A DNA stretch of 64,000 nucleotides from Palsa-1392 sp036490335 (GTDB lineage: Bacteria; Verrucomicrobiota; Verrucomicrobiia; Chthoniobacterales; UBA10450): the NCBI GenBank assembly GCA_036490335.1, contig DASXEB010000013.1, positions 1-64,000 on the forward strand, in the 5' to 3' direction. A program made the position numbers and the translations under genes. The stretch's first letter is position 1, and each line of letters begins with the position of its first letter. The notes beneath the pieces are model-generated. The model saw only the letters and a list, made by a program, of their open reading frames with translations, was not told where the DNA came from and made no database searches. This document shows positions 45,114 through 52,163 of the stretch, one piece after another.

Positions 45114-46448
45114 ATGCGCCAGCAACATCTCGACGACTACTTCACTTTTCTCCGCTTCCCGAGCATCTCGACCGACGACGCCTACAACGAGCGGCTGGCG
45201 GAGTGCGCGCATTGGCTGGTCAAAAAATTGAGCGGCATTGGCCTAACGACCGAGCTCGTTTCCACGCCCGGCCATCCGGTGGTCTGGGCGCGCAACGAAC
45301 ACAAACCCGGCCGCAAAACGGTCATGATTTACGGCCACTACGACGTCCAGCCGCCCGACCCGCTCGAGCTTTGGGATTCGCCGCCCTTCGATCCGGTTTT
45401 GAAAAACGGTTACGTCTTCGCCCGTGGCGCGACCGACAACAAAGGCCAGATCCTCGCGCACATTCTCGGCATCGAGGAAACGATCGCGGAGCACGGCGAG
45501 CTGCCGGTCAATCTCCACCTCATCGTCGAAGGCGAAGAAGAGATCGGCAGCGGCAATCTGCCCGGCTTTTTGGAGAAACATCGCGACTCGTTAGGCTGCG
45601 ACGTCGTGGTTGTTTCCGACACGGGAATGATCGCGCGCGGCGTGCCGACTTTGAGCTACGGACTGCGCGGCGTGACCGCGCTCGAAGTTAAAATCACCGG
45701 CTCGAAGATGGATTTGCACTCCGGCGTTTTCGGGGGCGCGGTCGCGAACTCCGTCACCGCCCTCGCGCAGTTGCTCGCGACGTTGCACGACAAAAATGGC
45801 CGCATCGCCATCGCTGGCTTTTACGACGACGTGAAACCGCTCGAAAATTGGGAACGCGAAGCCTGGCGCAAATTGCCGATCGATGGCGACAAGGAAATTC
45901 TCACCGAGACCGGCTCGCCGGCGCTTTTCGGCGAAGAAGGCTACAGCACGCTCGAGCGTTTGTGGGCGCGCCCGACCGCGGAAATCAACGGCATCGGCGG
46001 CGGCTATCAGGGCAAGGGAACGAAAACGGTGATCGCGAGTCACGCGATGGCGAAGCTCACCTTTCGCCTCGTGCCGAACCAGGATGGCGACAAGATTCTT
46101 CAGCTCGCGCACAAGCATCTCGAGAAAAATCTGCCGCCCGGCGTGACGATGGAAATCACCGATGGCCACAGCGGCCCGTGGTATCTGACCGATCCGCATT
46201 CCAAATTCGGCGAAGCGGCGCAGCGCGCGCTTGAGCAGGCGTTCGGGGAAAAAGTCGCGCTCATTCGCGAAGGCGGCAGCATCCCGATCGTCTCGCAATT
46301 TCGAGAAATCCTCGGCGTCGAGACACTGCTCATCGGTCTCGCGATGGCCGATTGCCGCGCGCATTCGCCTAACGAAAACTTCCCGCTCGAAAACTTCGAG
46401 GCCGGGATCAAGATGAACAAGGCGATCCTCGCCGAGCTTGCTCGTTAG
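45114..46448 (+). CDS. M20 family metallopeptidase (dipeptidase-type)
   Basis: 444 residues starting MRQQHLDDYFTFLRFPSIS. Zinc ligands and catalytic residues: YGHYDVQPPDPLELW, RGATDNKGQILAHI, VEGEEEIGSGNL, VVSDTG, and late DCRAHSPNE. The lid domain contains MDLHSGVFGGAVANS. It is of the ArgE/DapE/CNDP-like dipeptidase group and probably splits short peptides in the cytosol, complementing the divergent ggt. TAG stop at 46446-46448 lies in the motif at 46442. Other 9-mers: 45241, 45588, 46367. Confidence 0.92.
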   Translation: MRQQHLDDYFTFLRFPSISTDDAYNERLAECAHWLVKKLSGIGLTTELVSTPGHPVVWARNEHKPGRKTVMIYGHYDVQPPDPLELWDSPPFDPVLKNGYVFARGATDNKGQILAHILGIEETIAEHGELPVNLHLIVEGEEEIGSGNLPGFLEKHRDSLGCDVVVVSDTGMIARGVPTLSYGLRGVTALEVKITGSKMDLHSGVFGGAVANSVTALAQLLATLHDKNGRIAIAGFYDDVKPLENWEREAWRKLPIDGDKEILTETGSPALFGEEGYSTLERLWARPTAEINGIGGGYQGKGTKTVIASHAMAKLTFRLVPNQDGDKILQLAHKHLEKNLPPGVTMEITDGHSGPWYLTDPHSKFGEAAQRALEQAFGEKVALIREGGSIPIVSQFREILGVETLLIGLAMADCRAHSPNENFPLENFEAGIKMNKAILAELAR

Positions 46449-46457
46449 GCGAAAACC

Positions 46458-47453
46458 TTGCGCGGCGTCTTCGTTCTTCTCCTCGCGCTCGTCTGCGCCG
46501 CCGCTCCCGCGCGCGCGGACGACGACAAGTCGTTAGGCGAAAAAATTAAGGACTTTTTCCAACCGACGCCGACGCCTACCCCGCATCGCCATCATCACAC
46601 CGCGAAGAAGAAAAGTTCCCCGACTCCCACACCCAGTCAGACGCCGAAAAAACATCACGCCAAAGCGTCGCGCACGCCTGACGAATCCGAGACGCCGGCA
46701 ACGAAAAAGCATCACCACGCGGCGAAAGCTTCACCCACGCCTAACGAGTCGCCTTCGCCCGAGAAAACGCCCAAGCCAAAGAAAAAATCTTCGCCCAGTC
46801 CAACTCCGGAAGAATCCGTTTCGCCATCACCTGAAGAAAGCGCGGAGCCTTCCGCGAGCCCGAGCGCGTCGCCTAACGAGTCTTCAACGGTCGCGAGCGT
46901 TTTGCCGGACGAGATTAAAAACTACGACAAGAACGAACCAAAAATTCGCCAGGTTCTCGACACCGGCCTCGGCCTGACAACGCAAAATTTGAAATACACC
47001 TACGGCTCGGCCGACCCGGCGAACGGCGGAATGGATTGCTCCGGCTTTATCTACTACGTCCTTCGTCAAAACGGATTCAAGGATGTGCCGCGCGACGCGA
47101 GCGGACAATACGTTTGGGTGCGGCAGGCGGGAAATTTTCGCGCGGTGCTCAGCCGCGACCTTGGTTCGTTCGAGCTCGACGAACTGAAGCCGGGCGACCT
47201 GCTTTTCTGGACCGGCACCTACGATGTCGAGAAAGATCCGCCGGTCACGCACACCATGATTTACCTCGGCAAGTTAAAAGAGAACGGCAAACCGGTCATG
47301 CTCGGCGCGAGCGACGGCCGCACTTTCGACGGCAAACAGCGCTACGGCGTGAGCGTCTTCGATTTCAAAACCTCCGGGCCGAAGAAGGATTCGGACACTT
47401 CGTCCGGCCGGCATCCGCGCTTCGTTGGCTACGGCCGCATCCCCGGGCTGTAG
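46458..47453 (+). CDS. NlpC/P60 family peptidoglycan hydrolase
   Basis: 331 residues from a TTG start 9 bases after the M20 stop. Signal peptide, then a long disordered segment (about 30-150) of Pro, Ser, Thr, Lys and His (PTPTPTPHRHHH and similar), then an NlpC/P60 domain: GMDCSGFIYYVLRQNGF with the nucleophile Cys near 193, LKPGDLLFWTG, and HTMIYLG with the catalytic His. It cuts peptide cross-links in murein. Four 9-mers lie in the linker and signal, writing SLG and PNES. The 3' end overlaps the next minus-strand gene by 25 bases. Confidence 0.85.
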   Translation: MRGVFVLLLALVCAAAPARADDDKSLGEKIKDFFQPTPTPTPHRHHHTAKKKSSPTPTPSQTPKKHHAKASRTPDESETPATKKHHHAAKASPTPNESPSPEKTPKPKKKSSPSPTPEESVSPSPEESAEPSASPSASPNESSTVASVLPDEIKNYDKNEPKIRQVLDTGLGLTTQNLKYTYGSADPANGGMDCSGFIYYVLRQNGFKDVPRDASGQYVWVRQAGNFRAVLSRDLGSFELDELKPGDLLFWTGTYDVEKDPPVTHTMIYLGKLKENGKPVMLGASDGRTFDGKQRYGVSVFDFKTSGPKKDSDTSSGRHPRFVGYGRIPGL

Positions 47454-47614
47454 GCGGGCGAAGGCGTCGGCACGATTCGTTTTTCGTTAGGCGGATGGGT
47501 GAACCGGTAATGTTTCGCCGCGAGCCCGAGGATCAAGATGAGCACGACGAACGCGATCGTGCGCTGCTCTTCTTTCGTCAGGACGAAGAGGGCGAATAGA
47601 GCGCGCCAGCTCAT
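47429..47614 (-). CDS. Small single-span membrane protein
   Basis: 61 residues: MSWRALFALFVLTKEEQRTI, one membrane helix (AFVVLILILGLAA) and a Pro-rich tail with PPNEKRIVP supplied by the 9-mer at 47484. The LTKEEQRxxxFxxxxLxLGLxxKxYR pattern looks conserved, but the family is not named to me. It overlaps the queC stop region by 4 bases on the same strand, suggesting it ends the queF-queC transcript. Confidence 0.5.
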   Translation of the reverse strand: MSWRALFALFVLTKEEQRTIAFVVLILILGLAAKHYRFTHPPNEKRIVPTPSPAYSPGMRP

Positions 47615-48294
47615 TTGATATAGGCGATCGGGTCTTCGAGGCCGGCTTCTCGAAAGCCTTTGCGCCGCAACTGGCACGAGTCGCACTCACCGCAGGCGCG
47701 ACCATCGGGCGCGGGATCGTAGCAACTGTGGGTGAGCGAAAAATCCACGCTTAACGACAAGCCGCGCCGGATGATTTCGCTTTTCGTTAGGCGAATGAGG
47801 GGCGTGTGAATGTGGAAGCGCCCGCCTTCCACGCCGGCGCGGGTCGCGAGATTCGCGAGCGCTTCGAAAGCGCGGATGAATTCCGGCCGGCAATCGGGAT
47901 AGCCGCTGTAATCGACCGCGTTCACGCCGATAAAAATGTCCGCGGCCTCCAGCACCTCGGCCCAGGCGAGCGCGTAGGAGAGAAAAATCGTGTTCCGCGC
48001 CGGCACGTAAGTGATCGGGATGCCGCGCGACATTTCCGCGCCGGTCCGATCCTTTGGAACTTCGATTTCGTCAGTCAAAGCGGAGCCGCCGAAGATTCGC
48101 AAGTCGATCTCGGCCACGCGATGCTCGTGTGCGCCTAACGAACTCGCGACTTGTTTCGCCGCTTCGATTTCGCGCGCGTGACGCTGCCCGTAACGGAAGC
48201 TGAGCGCGAAAATTTCGAACTTTTCCGCGCGCGCGATCGCGAGCGTGGTCGCGGAATCGAGGCCGCCGCTGAGGAGAACGACGGCGCGTTTCAT
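47611..48294 (-). CDS. queC: 7-cyano-7-deazaguanine synthase
   Basis: 227 residues. PP-loop LLSGGLDSATTLAIA near residue 7, ALSFRYGQRHAREI, YVPARNTIFLS and the zinc cysteines HSCYDPAPDGRACGECDSCQLR. It converts 7-carboxy-7-deazaguanine to preQ0 using ATP and ammonia. The start overlaps the queF stop (ATGA), so the pair performs consecutive steps toward queuosine. queD and queE are not in the window. 9-mers at 47784 and 48133. Confidence 0.96.
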   Translation of the reverse strand: MKRAVVLLSGGLDSATTLAIARAEKFEIFALSFRYGQRHAREIEAAKQVASSLGAHEHRVAEIDLRIFGGSALTDEIEVPKDRTGAEMSRGIPITYVPARNTIFLSYALAWAEVLEAADIFIGVNAVDYSGYPDCRPEFIRAFEALANLATRAGVEGGRFHIHTPLIRLTKSEIIRRGLSLSVDFSLTHSCYDPAPDGRACGECDSCQLRRKGFREAGLEDPIAYIK

Positions 48295-48698
48295 TCTTCG
48301 TCAGGGAAAGTCGCCGTGACGGTGAGCGCGATCCCGCCGCGCGCGGCAAATTCGGCGGTGAGGATCATTTTTCGCGGCGCGCACGCGCGCACGAGATCGT
48401 CGAGAATATGGTTCGCCACATTTTCGTTGAAGGCGCGTTCATTGCGATAAGAGCCGAGATAAAACTTGAGCGATTTCGTTTCGAGACAGAGTTCGGCAGG
48501 CACATACTCGATCGTTAGGCGCGCGAAATCGGCCTGGCCGGTGACGGGACAGAGCGAAGTGAAATCCGCCACCGCAAAGCGGATCCAATAATTGCGCCGC
48601 GCCGGATTGGGAAAGGTCTCGAGTGTCTTCGCGGAGGGCGTCGCCGGAACTTTGCCTTCGCTTCTCCCGAGCAGCGTCAGTCGATTTTTCTTCGCCAC
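48291..48698 (-). CDS. queF: NADPH-dependent 7-cyano-7-deazaguanine reductase
   Basis: 135 residues from a GTG (MAKKNRLTLLG), the size of the short YkvM-like type. Catalytic Cys in DFTSLCPVTGQADFA, followed by LCLETKSLKFYLGSYRNERAFNE with the substrate-binding Glu. It reduces the nitrile of preQ0 to preQ1. Longer upstream frames extend over a divergent gene and were rejected. A 9-mer lies at 48512. The 51-base gap to the divergent gene at 48750 holds both promoters. Confidence 0.92.
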   Translation of the reverse strand: MAKKNRLTLLGRSEGKVPATPSAKTLETFPNPARRNYWIRFAVADFTSLCPVTGQADFARLTIEYVPAELCLETKSLKFYLGSYRNERAFNENVANHILDDLVRACAPRKMILTAEFAARGGIALTVTATFPDEE

Positions 48699-48749
48699 CG
48701 CGCCAGCATAGGCGGCTTGCGTCCGCGCCGGCAAACGGGAAGTTGCCCC

Positions 48750-49130
48750 ATGCCGGACGAGATTCCCAAGCCGAGCGGACTTGCGCACGCCGGCGTGATC
48801 GACTTCTTCGCCCACGATCCGAAACGCGACGAAGTCGTCCTGGCCATGTTTGAATCGCGGCCCTGGGACGACAGCGAGCTGCAGCTTTTCCAGCTTCAGG
48901 AAAAGTTTAACGCTTACGTTTCCTTTTTGCTCGATGGCGAACTGGCGGAAGCCCATCCGGACCTCGCGGGGAAAAACGCGCGCATCGAGCTGCGTTGCGC
49001 GACCGTGCCGGAAGGGCGCGCGCTCGATTTGCTGAGCGCGATTCACGACCAACTCGCGTTGCAGGAGATTCGCGTCGAGGTCATCGTGGAGAATCCCGAG
49101 AGCTGCGGCCCGGGTTGTAATTGTCACTGA
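48750..49130 (+). CDS. Small DUF6572-like protein with cysteine-rich tail
   Basis: 126 residues. The core GVIDFFAHDPKRDEVVLAMF and RPWDDSELQLFQLQEKFNAY resembles DUF6572-type small proteins. The end VENPESCGPGCNCH carries three Cys and a His in a CxxxCxCH arrangement that could bind a metal ion. Function unknown. The start MPDEIPKPSG was chosen over an ATG 33 bases upstream that would extend toward the queF promoter. A 9-mer follows at 49132, just before the next gene. Confidence 0.6.
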   Translation: MPDEIPKPSGLAHAGVIDFFAHDPKRDEVVLAMFESRPWDDSELQLFQLQEKFNAYVSFLLDGELAEAHPDLAGKNARIELRCATVPEGRALDLLSAIHDQLALQEIRVEVIVENPESCGPGCNCH

Positions 49131-49140
49131 TGCCTAACGA

Positions 49141-49530
49141 ATGAAAGTCCCGTTCACGATTGGCCCGGTTGGGCACTTTGGACTCTCGGTGCGCAATCCG
49201 AAGAAGAGCGCGCAATGGTTCGAGCGCGCGCTTGGCTTGAAGAAGCAATTCGAATTCGACGGCGGCATCGCGATCGGGAACGACAACGTCACGATCGCGC
49301 TGCACAAGGGAAAGCCGCGGCCAAAGACTTTCGGCCACATGTCGTTTCACCTCCCGAACCTGACCGCGCTGAAGAAAGCGCTCGCCCATTTGCAAAAGCT
49401 CAAGGTCGACCTCGAAGACCCGGGCGACGAGATCGGGCCGGAATCGGGCGGCTCACCGCACCTCGGCCTCTGGTTTCACGACCTCGACGGTTACCGCTGG
49501 GAACTTTCGGTCCAGAACGCGCGCCGCTAA
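49141..49530 (+). CDS. VOC/glyoxalase superfamily protein
   Basis: 129 residues. Two beta-alpha-beta-beta-beta halves: VGHFGLSVRNPKKSAQWFERALGL with GIAIGNDNVTIALH, and GHMSFHLPNLTALKKAL with PHLGLWFHDLDGYRWEL. Possible metal ligands are the His of GHFG, the His of GHMSF and the final Glu of YRWEL. A small dioxygenase, isomerase or resistance-type protein; the substrate cannot be named. It starts directly after a 9-mer, and another copy (49550) lies between it and the convergent apt. Confidence 0.8.
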   Translation: MKVPFTIGPVGHFGLSVRNPKKSAQWFERALGLKKQFEFDGGIAIGNDNVTIALHKGKPRPKTFGHMSFHLPNLTALKKALAHLQKLKVDLEDPGDEIGPESGGSPHLGLWFHDLDGYRWELSVQNARR

Positions 49531-49567
49531 AATCCGCTCCCTCCGCCCCGCCTAACGAGCAAAGGAC

Positions 49568-50098
49568 TCAGTATTTCAGAAACGCCACCACCGGCGTCGG
49601 CGCGAGCTTCGGCCGGCCGTGAAGGAACTCCAGCTCGATCAGGAACTGCGCCTCGAGCAGCTCCCCCCCGGCCTTGCGAATCAGCGCAGCCGCCGCCGAC
49701 GACGTCCCGCCGGTCGCGAGCAAATCATCGATCAACACGATCCGCTCGCCGGGCGCGATGCTGTCGATGTGCATCTCCATTTCCGCGTCGCCGTATTCGA
49801 GCGAATAAGCGGCGCTCGCCGTCTTGAACGGCAGCTTGCCCTTCTTGCGGATGGGCACGAACCCGACCCCGAGCGCATAGGCCACCGCCGACCCGAAGAG
49901 AAACCCGCGCGCATCGATCCCGACGATCTTATCCACCGGCAAGGCACGGCATCTTTCGAGGAAACAATCGATCGACGCCCGGAAAAGCTCCGCCTCCACC
50001 AGGATCGGAGTGATGTCCTTGAAGACGATCCCGTGTTTCGGAAAATTCGGCACATCGCGCACGGCGGCGCGCAGGCGTTCGATAGCATCGGCGACCAT
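49568..50098 (-). CDS. apt: Adenine phosphoribosyltransferase
   Basis: 176 residues, standard size. Opening LRAAVRDVPNFPKHGIVFKDITPIL, hood IDARGFLFGSAVAY and KKGKLPF, and PRPP loop IVLIDDLLATGGTSSAA near residue 122. It salvages adenine to AMP in the cytosol. Convergent with the VOC gene. No 9-mer lies inside; the motif becomes very sparse from here to 58.7 kb. Confidence 0.96.
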   Translation of the reverse strand: MVADAIERLRAAVRDVPNFPKHGIVFKDITPILVEAELFRASIDCFLERCRALPVDKIVGIDARGFLFGSAVAYALGVGFVPIRKKGKLPFKTASAAYSLEYGDAEMEMHIDSIAPGERIVLIDDLLATGGTSSAAAALIRKAGGELLEAQFLIELEFLHGRPKLAPTPVVAFLKY

Positions 50099-50188
50099 CG
50101 CGGCAGGCTAGCCGGTCGGCGCGAAAGGTCAACGAACGCCTTTTTGGGAAAAAAATCTCGCGCGCGAACCGTGACGGAAACCAGTCGC

Positions 50189-50899
50189 CTACGCCTTCGG
50201 CGGAGTGGGCGCTTCGCCTTTTGGCGGCGGCTTCGGGACCGGTTTTCCGCGATCCTTCCGTACCTTGAAACCGCTCCGGCGCAGCTCCGGCGATTGATCG
50301 ACATCGTCGGAAGCGGAGCAGAGATAATGGCGATAACGCGAGAGCATCTTCTCGAAAAGCTCGAGCGAAGTATTGCGCGTCTTTGTCGCCTCCATCCGCC
50401 CGCCGCCGGTGCGGGTATCGCCGTTGGCATCGAAAATCGCGAGCTGGGCGGCGATGTCGGTCTTGAGCGCGGCGGCATATTCCCAGTCGGGATTTTCCAC
50501 TTCGAGATCGGGATCGAGCGCGAGCCGGGCGAGGCCGAGGATGCGAGCGTCGTTGAACTCGCCGAGATGGCCGCTGGCCCAGCCGTAGGCGGTGTAAACC
50601 TCGAGCCGTTGCGCGTCGGTGATGGTCGAGCTGCGGATGGCCTTGATCCCGTTGAAGCCGTCGTGGAGCAAACCCTTGAGCGCGGTCAGCGAATCGCGCG
50701 CCTTGCCCGAACCGCCGGCCCGGTCGCTCTCGGTCAGGGCGGTGTTGTTATCATCGGTCGTGAGGGCGGCGAGGCGGCTGTCGAAGAGCGTGCGGTCGTC
50801 CGCGATCATCTTGAAACGGTCGCCGGCTGCGCGCGCGGTATCGACGGATTGAATGAGCTGCCCCTGGGCAATGGCGGAGAGTGAATCGGCGTTTGGCAT
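50189..50899 (-). CDS. Hypothetical protein
   Basis: 236 residues from MPNADSLSAIAQG. Mostly helical; features YTAYGWASGHLGEFNDARI, a Gly-rich turn DANGDTRTGGGRMEATKTRN, and a basic Pro-rich end (RSGFKVRKDRGKPVPKPPPK). I recognise no family. The frame stays open to 51409, but the extra part is the 42-base tandem repeat array and lacks protein character, so the later ATG was used. There is no 9-mer copy. It is perhaps related in style to the hypothetical at 40539, both ending in a basic GFxV segment. Confidence 0.55.
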   Translation of the reverse strand: MPNADSLSAIAQGQLIQSVDTARAAGDRFKMIADDRTLFDSRLAALTTDDNNTALTESDRAGGSGKARDSLTALKGLLHDGFNGIKAIRSSTITDAQRLEVYTAYGWASGHLGEFNDARILGLARLALDPDLEVENPDWEYAAALKTDIAAQLAIFDANGDTRTGGGRMEATKTRNTSLELFEKMLSRYRHYLCSASDDVDQSPELRRSGFKVRKDRGKPVPKPPPKGEAPTPPKA

Positions 50900-51391
50900 G
50901 GAAGTAGTGGATTGGTAAACCTCCGCGTCCTGCGGGGGCCGGGCGGCGCTCGCGTGGCGGAACAGCCACATAAAAAGCAAAAACGAGTCCGAGGCAAAGA
51001 TTTTTTTGCTTCGCCGGAGTCGCGCGGTCGTGCCGGCACGGTTTCCGAAGCTTCCCGAACCGCGCGCCGACGCTGGTTTGCCAAGGGCGAACCGACCGGA
51101 ACGGGGCGCCGTCGTCAGTTTACCATTCCCGAAGCTTCCCGAACGCTCCGCCAGCACCCATTCGCCATTCGAGAAGCTTCCCAAAAACCAAACCGACGTC
51201 CGTTTGCCGTTCCCGAAGCTATCCCAACTCCAAACCGACGCCGGTTTGCCATGGGGATAGCATCCCGACCCAATTCCGCCCTCCAATCCAGCCCGCGATG
51301 AAGTCAGCGAAACGCCTAACGAGCCGCCGACCAGGCCGAAGGTTTGACGCTCGCACCCACCCACCGCAGCTTGGCTTTGAATCGTGAGGCG
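50900..51391. other. Intergenic region holding a 42-base minisatellite
   Basis: 492 bases between two divergent hypothetical genes. It contains the five-unit tandem repeat at 51041-51250, a T-run at 51001-51007 preceded by purines, and one 9-mer at 51314-51322. No coding sequence is supported; the open frames on both strands arise because the repeat unit is a multiple of three. Confidence 0.6.
51041..51250. repeat. Five tandem copies of a 42-base degenerate repeat
   Basis: Units begin at 51041, 51083, 51125, 51167 and 51209, each exactly 42 bases. Best-conserved parts are TTCCCGAAGCTTCCCGAAC at the start and CCAAACCGACG..GGTTTGCC at the end; the second unit is the most diverged. Exact spacing despite divergence argues for old tandem duplication. 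It is not CRISPR: there are no unique spacers. Confidence 0.85.
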
Positions 51392-52150
51392 ATGAAACCG
51401 GCGACGCAATACAACATCCTGTTTCTTCTCGGCGGCACCTTAGGCTTTCTCGGTATGTTTCATGCCACGGTCTGGCTGCCGGATTGGGTGCAGGGGCCCT
51501 TCACCGCCGCGATGGTGGTCTGCATCTGGGCTGTTGTTTGGTTGCAGCAACGGGCCAAGGCTCGCGGCGGCGCCGGTGTCGTCACCGAGACTCCGTCCCA
51601 AAATCGCCGCTATATCTGGCTCCTGCTCGTCGCCGTTTTTGCCGCTTCCGCGACGGAACCTTTTCTAATGCCCGCGGAGGGCATCACGTTGCCTTTGGCT
51701 CAGCGCGTCATCATTTCCGCGGTCGGCTTCGCCTTGCTCGCGGCCATCGTAATCATCGTCCGGAAGGGGAGCCCCGGGTCGGCTCGATTGCGGAGGGGAT
51801 CGATGGTTATGCTCGGAATGCTGCTCGTCGTTGCTCTCTGGGGAGGTTATGGTGTTTTCACCGAGATCCGCCAGAATCGCGTGCGCAGCTTCGACCAACA
51901 ACTCGGCGCGGCTTGGCGTGAAGCGCAGAAACTTCCCCCAGGCTTCGGGCGCGGAGAGGATTTTCTGGCGAGGCTAAAGGCGATCGACACGACTTCGTTG
52001 CCGGCCGATCTGCGACAGGCGCTTTCCGACTACATCGCCGCTTATCAGGCGGGAGTCGAAGCGTTCATGGCCGGCCGCGACGATCCGGCTTCCTCTAAGA
52101 AAATGGGCCAGGCGCTACTAAGGATTCGCGCGCTCGAGCAGAAGTATTAG
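51392..52150 (+). CDS. Hypothetical five-helix membrane protein
   Basis: 252 residues from MKPATQYNILFLLGG. Five predicted membrane helices (about 6-28, 37-54, 73-92, 104-124 and 136-157), then a soluble helical C-terminus with AAWREAQKLPPGFGRGEDFL and YIAAYQAGVEAFMAGRDD. No recognised domain. It converges on the phosphatase-TPR-sulfotransferase gene, 13 bases apart. No 9-mer lies within it. Confidence 0.6.
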   Translation: MKPATQYNILFLLGGTLGFLGMFHATVWLPDWVQGPFTAAMVVCIWAVVWLQQRAKARGGAGVVTETPSQNRRYIWLLLVAVFAASATEPFLMPAEGITLPLAQRVIISAVGFALLAAIVIIVRKGSPGSARLRRGSMVMLGMLLVVALWGGYGVFTEIRQNRVRSFDQQLGAAWREAQKLPPGFGRGEDFLARLKAIDTTSLPADLRQALSDYIAAYQAGVEAFMAGRDDPASSKKMGQALLRIRALEQKY

Positions 52151-52163
52151 GCGCGCAGCGCGA

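Noticed and set aside
51041..51250. Possible CRISPR array
   Set aside because: Units are contiguous 42-mers with gradual divergence and no unique spacers; no cas genes are nearby.
50900..51409. N-terminal extension of the hypothetical at 50189
   Set aside because: Consists of the 42-base repeat translated; no ribosome binding site, and protein-like composition begins only at MPNADSLS.
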